Made by a program: the position numbers and the translations under genes. A stretch of DNA of 64,000 nucleotides. It comes from Antennarius striatus. Lineage: Eukaryota > Chordata > Actinopteri > Lophiiformes > Antennariidae. Under the pieces are notes generated by a model. That model was not told where the DNA came from, searched no databases, and worked only from the letters and a program-made list of their open reading frames with translations. Shown in pieces: positions 12,370 through 41,000 of the stretch. The number at the start of each line of letters is the position of its first letter. Position 1 is the first letter of the stretch. Location: positions 21,234,501-21,298,500 of the forward strand of contig NC_090787.1 in NCBI RefSeq assembly GCF_040054535.1, in the 5' to 3' direction.

Positions 12370-12661
12370 CCCGTCCTCATGAAGCCCACTGCCCCCATGA
12401 ATCCTTTTGTTTGGACCTATCAGGTTCCTCTGGGAGAGTCCTGCCTCTAAATGAATGGAGGTTCTTTTGACTGTGAAAAGGTGCTACACAACCTGATTCA
12501 GTTGATTGATGGTGGGATTAGATCGCTTATGTCACTTAAAAGTCATGAATAGAGGGCCTTCTAGTCCGCATGGTGCATTTGTTGTTTGGGATATGATCTT
12601 GATGAATCCCTGTTGCACTACTGTTACAACCACTGTTGTGACTTTCCTTTTTTACCTGAAT

Positions 12662-12667
12662 AATAAA
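12662..12667 (+). promoter_or_regulatory. Polyadenylation signal of the unrecognised gene
   Basis: AATAAA lies about 290 bases after the TGA at 12367 and is followed by a GT-rich stretch. It fits a short 3'UTR. Confidence 0.7.
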
Positions 12668-12875
12668 GCTGAATGCAACATGGAAATGTGCAGACTTTTT
12701 CTCTGTTATTGCACCATCTGTGTCTTCCAATCTGCGTTTGGTAGATGTGATCATATCCAAGATTAACCCTTAAAAGGCAGGCAGGTTGAAAAAGAGACCA
12801 TACCTCCTTCAGTGTATATGAAGAGGTGAAACACATCACCAACGATGTAATTTGCTCCCTGTACATTACTGTATA

Positions 12876-12965
12876 GCAATAATATAATAATATTATTATA
12901 TAATATAATTATATTATATAATAATATTATAATATAATTATAATTATTCTAATATAATATATTAT
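12876..12965. repeat. AT-only low-complexity tract
   Basis: About 90 bases of almost pure TAATATTATA-type sequence between the unrecognised gene and stag3. It is self-complementary in several registers. Confidence 0.9.
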
Positions 12966-13454
12966 TCCATGGATGGATGGACAATCTGTCATTATTGACA
13001 ACACAATAGTTTGGTTGCTTGAAATGCATTTTTAATTGGAATTGAGCACTTTTACTTTGTGATATTTTCTCCGGATTAAATTTATGGTGTTTTTGTTTAT
13101 TCCAGAGAACCCCCTGGAGTTTTACCTGCAGCACAAAGCGATATCATCTTTACAGTAATGCGCATATGGCGCCCCCTACTGGACACTTCTCGCTAGACGT
13201 TAAATGTCAACCAGCATAGATCATTAGAATACCGCGACATACAAACAGGGAGATGTTTAGATATTTTACCACAAATTCCTGGAGGAAGTAGGTGCTGTAA
13301 CACCCTTGTAATAATACACAGTTGTGTACTGACGCTGTATGAAAGTATTTTATTTATTTTAATTACGTTATCAATTACTGACATGTTGTTCGCCTGAAGT
13401 GTTTATTTTTACAGGTGTTCTTAAAGTACGCGGAGATCCAACTCCGTACGTCGC

Positions 13455-13600
13455 TGCCATGAGGGGCGGGATAAACGTGAATGACGTTTAAGAGAAGCCA
13501 ATCACGTAACTGGATTTTGGTTCGTCAGCCAATCGGGCTGTGTTAGGCTGTTCGTCAACTTGACTGTGAGAGCAGAGCAGAGGAAGCAGGATATTCATGG
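13455..13600 (+). promoter_or_regulatory. Probable stag3 core promoter
   Basis: A GC box (GGGGCGGG, 13463-13470), a CRE-like TGACGTTT (13482-13489) and two CCAAT boxes (CCAATCA from 13498 and CCAATCG from 13529) cluster just upstream of a putative first exon that ends at a good donor (13684/13685). There is no TATA box. This is the only such cluster seen between the previous gene's poly(A) signal and stag3 coding exons. Confidence 0.6.
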
Positions 13601-13666
13601 CCATGTTTGCTTATTATTTATTGAAGTTTTTGGATTTAAACTTGCGTGAGTGAACCCCCGGGAAAG

Positions 13667-14083
13667 ATGAAACGCAGAGAGACGGTAAGTGTGGAAAGTT
13701 TAAGCTTTTTTTCCACCTCTGGCTCAATTTTAATCTTTGTTTTAATGCTGACATTTATTAAAACATGTTAGCTAACACAGTCGAATGGCGACACATTGTT
13801 TACCTTGTTCACCTCTACGTCTCCACCGGGCGGGGCTTGACTCTGCCGAAGTGTCTTTGGGCAAACCTTTAACGTTAGATCCTCCCGGCTCCTCCCTGCC
13901 GAGGGGAAATGAATTTAATTTAATTTATTCTCCTTCCCTTCTTAAAGGAGATCGGTTTTTTATCCTGTAGCCCCCCCCCGGAGATGTAAGTTTAAATGAA
14001 TCAAACATCCACGTTTGCTTCAGAGGCCGTCCGCGGGTCGGGATGTATTTCTGGAGGCAGAGACACACCTGAGTCCTGTGTGA
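13667..14083 (+). other. Spliced upstream ORF in stag3 5' leader (or alternative start)
   Basis: Exon 1 contains ATG (13667) followed by five codons, MKRRET, and a donor at 13685. The next exon begins at 14024 after a TTGCTTCAG acceptor. Spliced, this gives a 25-codon ORF that ends at TGA 14081-14083, in the same frame as and 12 bases before the chosen stag3 ATG (14096). Because exon 1 ends in phase 0, skipping both leader exons straight to exon 16040 would also give an in-frame protein beginning MKRRET-RRRKRAHK. So it is either a uORF or an alternative N-terminus. Confidence 0.5.
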
Positions 14084-14095
14084 AGACCCGAGGAG

Positions 14096-30067
<15,972 letters not shown>

Positions 30068-30345
30068 CGCCTGTCTCTGGTCCTGTGTCTTCTGTTCGGA
30101 CATCGGAGCCCAGAGGTGTGGAAAAGGCTGTTTATTAGGATTTGAGTGACAAAACTTTTAAGGGATAAATCAGATAAAACAATATTCAGGTTACAACCAA
30201 ACAATTACAACCAAATTCCTTGAAAACCAACATGAGATCGATTCCATTGATGGTTCTCCTGTTGCAGCTGACGCTTCAGAGAAGACGGTATCAATAGAAG
30301 GTCCATTTGATGCCTAGTGATTAAAAACGGTCCTGTCTGTAAATA

Positions 30346-31298
30346 CAGGTAGTCCTCCACCTATGAACACAAGTGGTTCCGAAAGGCTGTTCGTAAACTG
30401 AATTGCTTGCAAGTTGTTATTTATTAAATTCTAATCTATAATCTCCATTTGAGGTCATTTAAATGTCATCACTACTCTAAATACTGAAGTTCTGTTCCCT
30501 CAGACTGACAAGAAACAATTACAGGACATTAAAGCATCCCATAATACATAAAATACTGTAGTACTGTAATGAAACTTTAACATCTCTACCTCTGCTGAAT
30601 TAATTTTCTCCTGGGGGGTGTAGAGGCTAAGCCCAGCTCTAATCCACTGAGGTGTTCCACCACACTGACCTGAATGATGCTCTGATGTCACTTCCTGCTC
30701 ATCAAAAGTCAGACACGCCCCTTTACGTTTGATTAATCTGGTTTATTTCTATTCATTTTCTCAGTGAACTCAATCAATAGTTAACATGAAATAGAAAAAC
30801 ATTCAGAGTTCAGCTTCTATTTCTTCCAGACAGAAACCTGACCTGCAAACATTGGTTCCTACATCATTTAGTTCCTACAGGGAGACAACCCATCAATAGT
30901 TCATAAAATATGAACTATCAGGTGCTGACAGTTTCCCTACAGGTAGTCTATCGTCTACATCGCTGCTCCAACTTTAAACCTGACCTGAATTGTCTTCAGT
31001 CTCCATGTTGGTGAACGTCTCCATGAACAGAAATGCATTGTGGGTTTGTTTCCTGATCAGAAGTTCACAGAGATGTGGAGAAAAGAAGGACAAAACGCTG
31101 CCGGTGACAAAACCCCCCCATGAAGTCTAAAATCAGAGCAAACTTCCATTAGTCTGACATTTGTGAAGTCATCTTGACTTGAAGTGAAATCTTTATCTAT
31201 GGTGTTAATGTTTCGCTGCTCGGGGGGGTTGCGAGACAGGAGAACTACAGTAGTCGGATATGACTGCGTGCGATTGTTCGTATCTTGAGGACTACCTG
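30346..31298. mobile_element. 953-bp MITE-like element in the stag3 3' region
   Basis: The left end reads CAGGTAGTCCTCCACCTATG and the right end is its near reverse complement (GTATCTTGAGGACTACCTG), so terminal inverted repeats of about 20 bases with a few mismatches are present. CAGGTAGTCCTC-x-ACTTACGA-type ends are known from common vertebrate non-autonomous DNA elements. No transposase frame is seen and no clear target duplication. The element sits 280 bases after the stag3 stop. An ATTAAA at 30320-30325 lies just before it, so it may be within a long 3'UTR or just beyond a short one. Confidence 0.65.
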
Positions 31299-32054
31299 TC
31301 CAACATCACTTTACTGTTTTTTCCACTGTAGAAAACTTGGAAGTGTTTTTCTTTACTGACACTGATTGTTTTGTGGTTCTATTTTAAAGCACAAATATCA
31401 GAGCCACTCTTCACACCAACCAAACTCCAGCTGGAGCAGTTTCCCCTCCACCCTCCTGCAGTCAGACACCCATTGATTAAGAAGAGGTGATAAACGTGTG
31501 ATTCTTGATATTTTAGCAGACTACAGCTTCTACTGCTGTTCGTGGTCAGAATGTTTTTGCTGTGACGTGTCTCCACCTTCCAGCCGTCTAGAGCCTTGTT
31601 ATCTCAGGTTTTCCTCACTATGACCTGCTTCTGCTCACGGGGAAGGTTTGGTCTGTAAACTGTCATAACTCAAACTTTGGTGCTACATGAATGAACTTTA
31701 CATGGTTGGTTTTATGAGTGGAAGCTGGTAGACTTTGTTCTGTGTACAGGGACGGGAGGACAGGACAGAAATGTCATGGATTGTCGACTGAGACAGTTTA
31801 ACACTAGATTTCTTCTTTAGATGACATTTTTATGAAACATCCTCTTTTCTTTGAGGACTAAATTGCTGAGTAAAACTGTTTTGATCCATGTACAGGATTC
31901 CACTATTGAAAGTAGATGCTAAATGTGTCGTAAAGCTTTTGGTTACTGTTATAGAACTTTCTCTGGAAGTACATAATGAATTTTCCTGTTCCTTTTCCAG
32001 AGTTGTCCTTATGGGAAATAATTTGTAAAGTTTCTTATGTATTTATATAATTTA

Positions 32055-32060
32055 AATAAA
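32055..32060 (+). promoter_or_regulatory. stag3 distal polyadenylation signal
   Basis: AATAAA in an AU-rich stretch (TTTAAATAAAAATG), about 2 kb after the stag3 stop. An upstream ATTAAA at 30320-30325 is an alternative that would give a 3'UTR under 300 bases. Confidence 0.5.
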
Positions 32061-32238
32061 AATGTCCAAACAATATATGCATGCTAAAGCTGTAATACTT
32101 TAAAAAAATACACTAATACTGTAAAACAAGAGGAATCCAGTGTCTCATTGCTCTTTTAGACTAGAAGTATAGCGTTCCTGTGGTATTCAGCGTACAGACA
32201 ACTACAGTAACATACCATTACTCTTCCATTCACCAAGC

Positions 32239-32244
32239 TTTATT
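32239..32244 (-). promoter_or_regulatory. ppp2r3b polyadenylation signal
   Basis: TTTATT on the + strand is AATAAA on the minus strand, about 730 bases after the ppp2r3b stop. It lies within 200 bases of the opposing stag3 distal signal, so the two genes end tail to tail. Confidence 0.55.
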
Positions 32245-32976
32245 AATTTAAAGAAAAATCAAAACTTATAACTTCCATTTGTTCCGTCAAAAGTACATTC
32301 CAATGACATACTTTATTACATAGAAAAAAAATGTCTAAAACACTTGCCCAATTCATTTACAACACAGCAAGCAGCAAATAACTATTTACAGATATTTATA
32401 AAAGCATCTAATAATTTAGAACCCTGTCTCACACGATCATGACACGTAAGTGAACAACACACGCTGTGGTGTTTGTGCAGACGGCTCCACGGTGGCTTGC
32501 TCGACATTTACAGCAAGCATCCGTTCATGATAGAAAACATTCAGTTATGATCACTGGAATGTAACGTTAGCCAGAGGTTTCAGACCAATGTGGTTTTATC
32601 GATCCGGGGCGCAGCGGTGTGGACAGCCTGACGGACTGACGTCCCGACACCAGCCGCGCCAAGCAAAACATCTTCAGCAGGCGAGGACGGAGCAACGGTG
32701 TCGACACGTGGATGTGTTGTGACATCAGGACGTCAGCTGTGTGAAAACATTCGGTCTAGTATAAAGAACAGCTTCTCCTCGGACCACCATGACTGCTGAA
32801 GCCCCCTCTTCACCCCACCAGTGGGTAAGTTCATCCCTGTTTGTTACTGAGTCCGTTTGTCCGGATTGGAGCTGGGCCTGGAGCTTTGAATCCAGCTTCC
32901 TGTCGCTGGTGGCGCTCTGCGTCTGGGAACACGAGCGCTCAGCAGGCTGGAGGGGAAGATCCCACGGGATCGAATG

Positions 32977-35007
32977 TCATTCAAAGTCGTCTTCGTATTC
33001 GTACTCGTCCAGACCCAGGGTGCAGTGTGGGGTGGGGATGTCAAAGAAATGTCTCTTGGTCAGACCCAGATCGCTGGAGATGTGCTGCCCCATGGGGCTC
33101 AGAGGGTTCTCGTACCTGGATGGACACACGGAGAAAAACGGCATTCAGAGGAAGGAAAACACTTCCTGTGAGGAGAAGATAAATCCAGCCTGAGCCGAAC
33201 TACCACCAGATCCCAGTAGATTAGCCTAGAACAGACTGCCAACAGGTCTAAAGAGGTATCCAGAACCTGTCCTGTGGTAACAAACCCAGCGCCCCCCCCA
33301 GCTCATTGATTTAACACGAACATTTGTTTAATAACTACAGAAACTGGTTTTCTGGTGACCTCAAGCTAAACTAGAAGGTGACCCAGAATGAACCCCTGCT
33401 AGAACAACACGCTCCCTCATCAATACTTAACATTTGAAAGCATCAAACAGCAACACAAGGTGTGAATTACAGCTCTGGGGGCGCTGCTGGGAGAATGGCG
33501 TCCACGTGGAACCCTGAAGGTGATGTTTGATCTGGATGCTGTTCAGGTGATGTTTGCTGGTGATTCTATTCACAGAATTAGACTCTAAACCACAACAGTA
33601 GTCCAACTGTGTGAGAGACCTTATCGGTGATGTGAGGGTCTGAAATCTATACTCTAGGTTATATATCTCAGTCTTTATGCTAAGATAAGTGAAATGGCTT
33701 CTGGGAAATGTATGAATGGTAATGAAATGAAGTGTTTTCATGTTCTGTCTCAGAGAAATGGTTCTAAACAAACAGGATGTGTGGAAACCAAAGGAGGAAA
33801 CATGAAGGAACACAGGTGGTGCAGCAGAGGCAGCATGAACGCTGTTCTGTGTCTCTGTCCCGTCACCAGTGCAGGCGGGGGCGGGGGTAAGGGCGGGGCG
33901 GGGGTGAGGCCAGAGGCTGGCTGTGGCTTCAGGACTAGACTTTCACAGAGGGGGGAGGAGGAGGACCTGGGGGGTCTTACCTCTGGCAGACGCAGGTCTT
34001 TAGATGTCGCTGGTGCTCCTAAAAGCGCCACACAACGAAACACACGAAACTTTTATGCACCACAATTACACTCTACTCCGTTAAGATTGACATTAAGATT
34101 GACTTTATGGATCCCAGTAGGGAAACAAGGCCGTCAGACTGCAGCATCCCGCGACACCCCTGAACTACTTTCATAATTCAGGGTCCTTTAACAAAAGACC
34201 CATGACCCACCATGTAACCGGTGCATTCTATTTGTCACGAGGCTTCAGAGATGTGTACCTAAACGGTATAAAAGTGAAAATGTGACCTTGACAAAGGTCA
34301 AGGCTGTGATCCAACTTTCATCCCCTTTCCTCCCTGAATTAAACGCCTTTTGTTTCGTCCTGAGTGTACGAAAGTTTAAATTTGACCTTGACCTAGTTTT
34401 CTCAAGGTCAAAGTCGTCATGTCATTTTCATCCCCTTGGCTGCTCCAGTAAGGTGCTTTTAGTTCCATCTTTCTATAACTGCACTGGTGACGGTCTGAAC
34501 GTGAGAGCGTGATGGACAGATGGTTACTGATCTCCTGCAGTGTGAAGCGATCTGACCCACCACATCTGAAACACCCGCGTGTGAAGCCTGACTTACGCGT
34601 CGTTGCACTGCTCGTTGGCCGCCTCCTCCGCCACCAGGATGTCGTACTCCTCCGCAGCATACTTCTCCCAGTCTGACATCTCCTGGCCGTCTGCCTCCAC
34701 CTCCTGAAAACGTGACAGGTTACACAAACGTCCTGAAGCCAGAGGACGACACGCCGTGTGTCCAGCCGTACCCTGATCACAGAGAACGGGTCCTTCTGCT
34801 CGTGGTCCAGGTACTTCTCAATGTTGAAGAACGTGTCGAAGAAGACGTGGGATAGCTTGCAGCGTTTAAGGTCCCGCAGTGTGATTTTACCTGAGGAGGA
34901 CGACGAGGGGACGTTAGAGGGGGAGGCATACACGGGTCTGACCCTCACAGGAGACGCTGTAGAACCTCCAGATACGAGCTGCTCCACATCCCAGCTATCT
35001 GAGATAC

Positions 35008-35038
<31 letters not shown>

Positions 35039-38000
35039 TCGCTCTGCCCTTATTGTTGTTTGACATCCGAGCCATGCTTCAGGACACCACCACGTGTTGG
35101 CGGATGGATACATCAGCTGAGACCGGATCTCATTCTTGTTGAGTAGACGTAGCTCGTGTGTTCTCTTGACTTTGTTTTTTTTTCTTGCTTTATCATTGTT
35201 TACGTTACTTATATATAATTAATTATACACAGTAAAGTCTGGGTGTCTATTGGTTGATAAAAATATTGTTTCTTTTCACAATTTAGGGGTTTGTGGATTT
35301 TTTTTCAAGGCTGGAACGGATTAAAATGTTTTTTTTATGTTAAATTCTACATGGTGAAATGTTGTTTGACTGATGAACTCAGACACGTGCTGAATTAAAC
35401 TGGTGTCTCCAGGTTCTACTGTAGTCACTGATCACATGCTGGATAGTAAAACGTGCTTTGACAGTGAGTTTTTAGACATTTCTTATGGTTGTTAAAGGTT
35501 GTTTGCTGACAGGAGGAGGGAAACATCTGCCTCAGATACACAGTGGAGCAGTAACGTCTCCTGCTGGGGGTAACACTCACCCCCCCCCTCATGCAGCATC
35601 CCAGCAGGTTGGCTAGGGGTCACGTTCCTGCTATGGTTATCGATACTAAACATCCCGGGTCAGTGTCTCCCAAAAGGAATCGTGGACGAGAGCTAAGTGC
35701 TGAGGGAATTTGTCGGGGGGGGTGTGGATGACACCCCCAGCTGGCAGCAGTTGCTCGTGTGAGTCCCCCCAGGTCATCAACGCACTCTCCAGTAGAAACG
35801 CTCTGAAAGACCCTGTTAAAAACACAGAGCTGGGCTTTGTGGTGTGTGAACATGTAAAATGGGTCTGACCTTCGACCTCGGGCTTGACGAGGTCGAGCAT
35901 TTGGCAGAGGCAGTCCTCGAAGGGGAGGGGTTCTATCGCCATGGCCTCCAGCTTCTGACACTGCTCCTCGTAGAAGTACTCCAGCTCGTACATGCTGAGC
36001 ACGCCGTCCCCGTCCAGGTCCATGCAGCGAAACCAGTACTCGATACTGGGAGGGAACACGGGGAGGGAAGCAGCGCAGAGCGCGTGAGAGGAGACACCTG
36101 AAGGCTGATGACGTGACGGACGCGTCTGAGATCACACACCTGGTGTCCGTCTTCTTGTCCTCCTCAGAGATGAGCAACCAGACAAAATCAGCGTAGCTCA
36201 GCCGTCCGTCTTTATACACCCGCCGGTCTCTGTTCACATCAACACACACACAGCAATAAGGACCGTTTCTCCATACCATAAACCACACCTAAAGGACTTT
36301 AATGTCCTCAAAAAACGACAGTTTTTTATAATCCAGTGCGTCTTATATATGAAAAAAAGTTTTGAAATGGGCATAAATGTCATAACAAGCATCCTCCCTT
36401 CAACTTCTCCATTACCTCGTTACTGTTCCTGAGAATATTCTTTCAATCATCTTGTGGGAAATGGCTGAAAAAGAGAGAGAGAGAGAGTCGTAGTCAGAAA
36501 ACGAGGCTCCCTCTCACCCAGCAGCTCCAGTTAGAGAACAACACATGTAATCCATTCTCACAGACTGTAAATCCGGAGCTCTTTTTTATCTTGACAATGC
36601 TATAAATCCTTCGGTCATCGTTTCGCCCGTGTGGCGGTAGAAATCGTTCCAGACGTGGCGTCATTTGAGCAGAGAGTACTCACTGCTTTCTTATTGATCT
36701 TGTGTCTCATTTCCCCCGCCTCACTCATAGACCATCAACTCAGAACATGTGGCGCTGAGTGTGTTGGGGGGGGAGCTGCAAAGACAAGTCTCTTTCCTGA
36801 GTCAGTGTGTGAGTGCACCGGCTGAAGCTAGACCCGACAACATTTACCAACGCCGGTTCTGGATTGAGGTCGTTTCAACCTCCTGGAGAGATAGTGAGGA
36901 TGTCCTGTGAGCGCTGTTGTAATTGTTTGAGCTGTGTGTGTGTGTGTGTGTGTGTATGTGTGTGTCTGTGTGTGTGTGTGTGTGTGTGTGATTACAGGAT
37001 ATGAAACTTTCATGCACCTTGGTCGTTGTGTTGTGCCAGGTCTTTCTGGTCGATGTAGAGGTCGTGGTCTGTGTCCAGCTCCCAAAACTTGCAGTAGATT
37101 ACATAGAAATGTTCGTAGGAGAAGAACTCTGTCAGCTGGTTCACGTCCTCTTCCTGCTCCAGCAGCGCCACGTTCTGAGACACAAGAGGATGTTCCAACT
37201 CACACATCGCTGTAAGCATTTAGAGTTATGTGTGATTCAGAAATCAACACTTCTATTAATACCAGTGACTGCAACAGAGAAGAAATGTGTGGACGGCCCT
37301 CAGATGAATATTAAGTGACTTTAAAAATGTTTTATATTCTTAAAGTTTCAGTCTTACTCTTTGTAACATGAAATACACAGACAATCGTAACTGTACAGTC
37401 GTGTACCTGAAGAAAGTTACTTTTCCTGAGCTCAGAACATGTTATTTTCCCCGTCCACGACCGATTCACGTTGTAGAATATCCTCTGGATCACCTGAACA
37501 ACAGCATTAATATACAACTAAACAATACTGAACACTTAATCAATGCGGTGCCATTTTAATTTTTACAACATTTGCATCGTCGGACGTTACCGTGGTGATG
37601 TATCGAGAGTGAAAGTCCGGAGCTTCCTTTAGAAAGGCCAGGCCTGCATGTGAGTTCACCACATCCTGCAGACAGGAAGTCAGAGCATTGGTAGACCAAG
37701 CAACGGCATTCAGATGTAAATGTATATTACATAACATTCAGACGGTGTCATCGTTCATCAACATCAGTCTTTCACACAGTGTGCTTTTTAAGTGGTGTTA
37801 CATAAAGAAAAGGCTTCAGGCTGAGTAGAGCGAGGCCTTCAAGCTCAAATGCTTGTGAGGAAACGCTGATAAAACCTGTTCTGAGATGAGCAAAGCCAGA
37901 AAAAATAAAGCCTCTGCAGCTGACTGTCTAATCCTTCCTTCCTCGTGCCGTGGAGTCACAAGGGTGGAGCTGCATTTCAAATAAACTGCAGCTATATTCC

Positions 38001-41000
38001 TATAATGACCTGGCGTCGCGTCTTTCATTATTCTACCCTCTCCCATTCTGCTGTGGAAAAGAACTGTTGAAATATATGCGAAGGCGGCAGTGGAATTAAA
38101 AGGCCTTACTTTGGGTCAGCCGTCACGCCTCTTTGACTCTTACTGTGAGGAATTAAATCATGAAGAAACACATAAATCACCACGCACAGGAAACAGGCGG
38201 GGACAGTCACATCTACTCCACTGCAATTCGCCTTTCATTCATCAAAACAGTCAGAGGCGATTCGCCGAGTGGGACCGTACAGATTAAACGGTGTGGGCCA
38301 CGAGGCGTCTCTGACGGTACGCAAACAGGTGCTCAGTATGGAACAGCAGCCCCACCCCCACCCCCCCAGCATGGAAACCTATCAGCTGCTAATGTGGAGC
38401 ACCAACACCTTGTCAAGGGGAATGAGAACACAAAAGGCCAACGTGTTCAGACCGTTTCCATCAGACGACCCGATAAGGGATGCTTTTGCTGCTATAATGT
38501 GTGTGTAAATTATAAGTCCTGCACCGATGGATCTACTGTTTCTGTACAGCAGAGAAATGTTCCTCCATCGGCCTTCATCCACATGAGAAACCGTTGCCTA
38601 GCCAGTACCTGCAGGAATGGAATAAAGTCGTCTTGTTCCAGGTAATTGCAGCCAGGCTTGGCCAGGAGGTGCACAAATTTAGAAGCATCGTCGTGACAGG
38701 TCTGCAGAGTTCTGGAGAAGAAAAGGGGGAACAGATGGTTGTGGGGTTACTCCCTCTCCTGCTCGTATGTTCTGTCCATCCCTTTAATCACTCCTTCAAG
38801 AGTACGAGTGTAAAGGCGGCAATAATACATTCTGAAATTAGGATTCTGAATGTCTGCCTGGTTATTATGAGTGAGGAATGTTATGGCAGCAATGTGAAAA
38901 TAATGCTAAGGGCTGGCTGTGGTCTCCCATCAAAGAACAGTTGAGTCATGAACTCCAGTCAAAGGCCAGTTCCCAGCATCCCTCTGGAGGCCAACGCATT
39001 AATACAAGAACATGTCTATTGCTTCCAACAGCATTCAATACACAGCTCAAACTCAGTATCATAAAAGTCTTTGAGTTCCAGGCAGAAAAAAACTACAACG
39101 ATGTTTGGTTTGTTTCGTAGAGACGTACGGAATAGAAATATAAAGTCTTCTCTGGTATTTGTGATCAATGATTTGTTTGGAGTGCTTCTGATGGGAGAGC
39201 TGCACACAGCGTCTGAGTTGTGACCATTGTTCTGAAGGGACTGCATGAAACACTGGCTGTTCTATTGGTCCAATCAGAATGAGTGGAGCGATTGTCTTAC
39301 TTTCTCCACATCGCCACGAACTTGTGAACGGACACGAAGCCGGTCCTGTCGCCTCCAGTCGAACAGAATAATGGCATTTTCCAGTAAAAAGGACACTCAC
39401 AGGCCTGTGGAGACGAAGGAGGGACGGGGCAAAGACATGGGGACAGTATTAACCTCTTCTAACGTCCGAGATATATATGATCTTTAAAGTAAAAAAGAAT
39501 GACAGCATAACACATGACACGACTGGGTTGACAAGCAGCATTGCATCACTTAAAGACTTCCCTGAGGAAATCAAACTCTCATTTCTCTCTGAATCCAGGT
39601 TGGCTTCAGGCCATTTCTCAGATTTCTCAGGAAAACAGAGACAATATTTTCAAAGAGGTTTAAAATCGGTTAACAGTCTTCAAATCAGGAGTGAAAAGCC
39701 ACCAATGAAAATGATTTTCTGGGTGGCAGCTGAAACGTGATGCTACAAATCACTATCTCACCTTGGCGACCTGCCCCATGTCTTCAATGGTGGCCCTTTC
39801 ATTTGGGAATTGGGAAAATATTTTCTCAATCTTGGAAATGAGGCCGTCGATGTTGAGGTTGGCCTGGGGCCGGCCCTGTGGGAAGTGAAACTTTGGAATG
39901 CTTTCACTCAGCGCTGTGGTGACGGGCTCCTCCGTCCTCACCTGGGCCTGGGAAACAGAAATAAACTGTTAGCCGTCGATGCTAGCTCATGTTATCACCT
40001 CACACCTCAAACATCCCAGCATGAGACAAGCTTGCTTAAACACAAACTGTAGATAAGTAGCACAATAACAACATCTCTCATTGAACCCCATCAGGGATGA
40101 GTTATGACTGCATAAAGATAAAAAGGAATTTAAGGGTTACAGAACATGATAAGATAAAACTATAGAGCACTCAGAGAACGCATACTACCATCAAAGATAA
40201 CCTGCTATATCCCTAAACCCAGGGCATAACACACGCTACGCAACGATGACATCTCTTTACTCAGATTAACCAATATGTATTTAGAATAACGTGATCATCA
40301 TCATCATCATCATCAGTTCTGGATCATTTTTAACTGTAACCACTAAGAAACCTTCATCAAACACTGACTTACAGAAGTCTGACTTTCTCAAACCAAACAC
40401 ACACACGCTGCATTCCCTCTGGCTGTCAGAGATAATGAAAGGTGTAGCAGAAGTCGTTCCTGGAAAATTATAGAAAATTCACATGTGGTAGTAAAACAGA
40501 ATGAAAACTAGCTATACTGATGATATAACCTACACCTGTGATGTTTCTGATTTGAAACAGTACGCTCACGAAAAAGTCTAACATTTTCTTTCATGGTCAT
40601 ACACATGTACAGAGTACTACAGATGCAATATTTGCTTTGAGGATGTTGATAGAGAAGTACAGAGAAGGCCAGAGGGAGCCGCATTGTGTTTTTGTAGATC
40701 TGGAGAAAGCTGATGACAGGAGAGGAACTGGGGTATTGTATGAGAAAGTCATACACACGTAAGTGTAGTGATAAAACTGATCCAAACTGGCGTGCACGCC
40801 TTTGGCACTGGGAGGGCATCGTATGCATTGATATAATCTCAACGGGCTCCTTGCTGAGGACATGGATGAAGATAATTTGAAGATATTTTTATCAAACCGT
40901 AGCAGCAGGGCCATGAAAATACTATCGTCTCACACCCAAAGACTGTTTACACAACTGAGGAATTTGCTAATTGGATAAATCTCCGTGTCTGTCAACGATC

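Noticed and set aside
13667..13684. ATG in the first stag3 exon as the main start
   Set aside because: Joined to the next exon (14024) it stops after 25 codons. The start at 14096 gives an open acidic N-terminus that joins in phase. Kept as a uORF or alternative.
36300..36400. Second copy of the TTTTCCGCACTATAAG element
   Set aside because: Only a short stretch (GTGCGTCTTATATATGAAAA) resembles the family; no paired ends were found, so it is not listed as an element.
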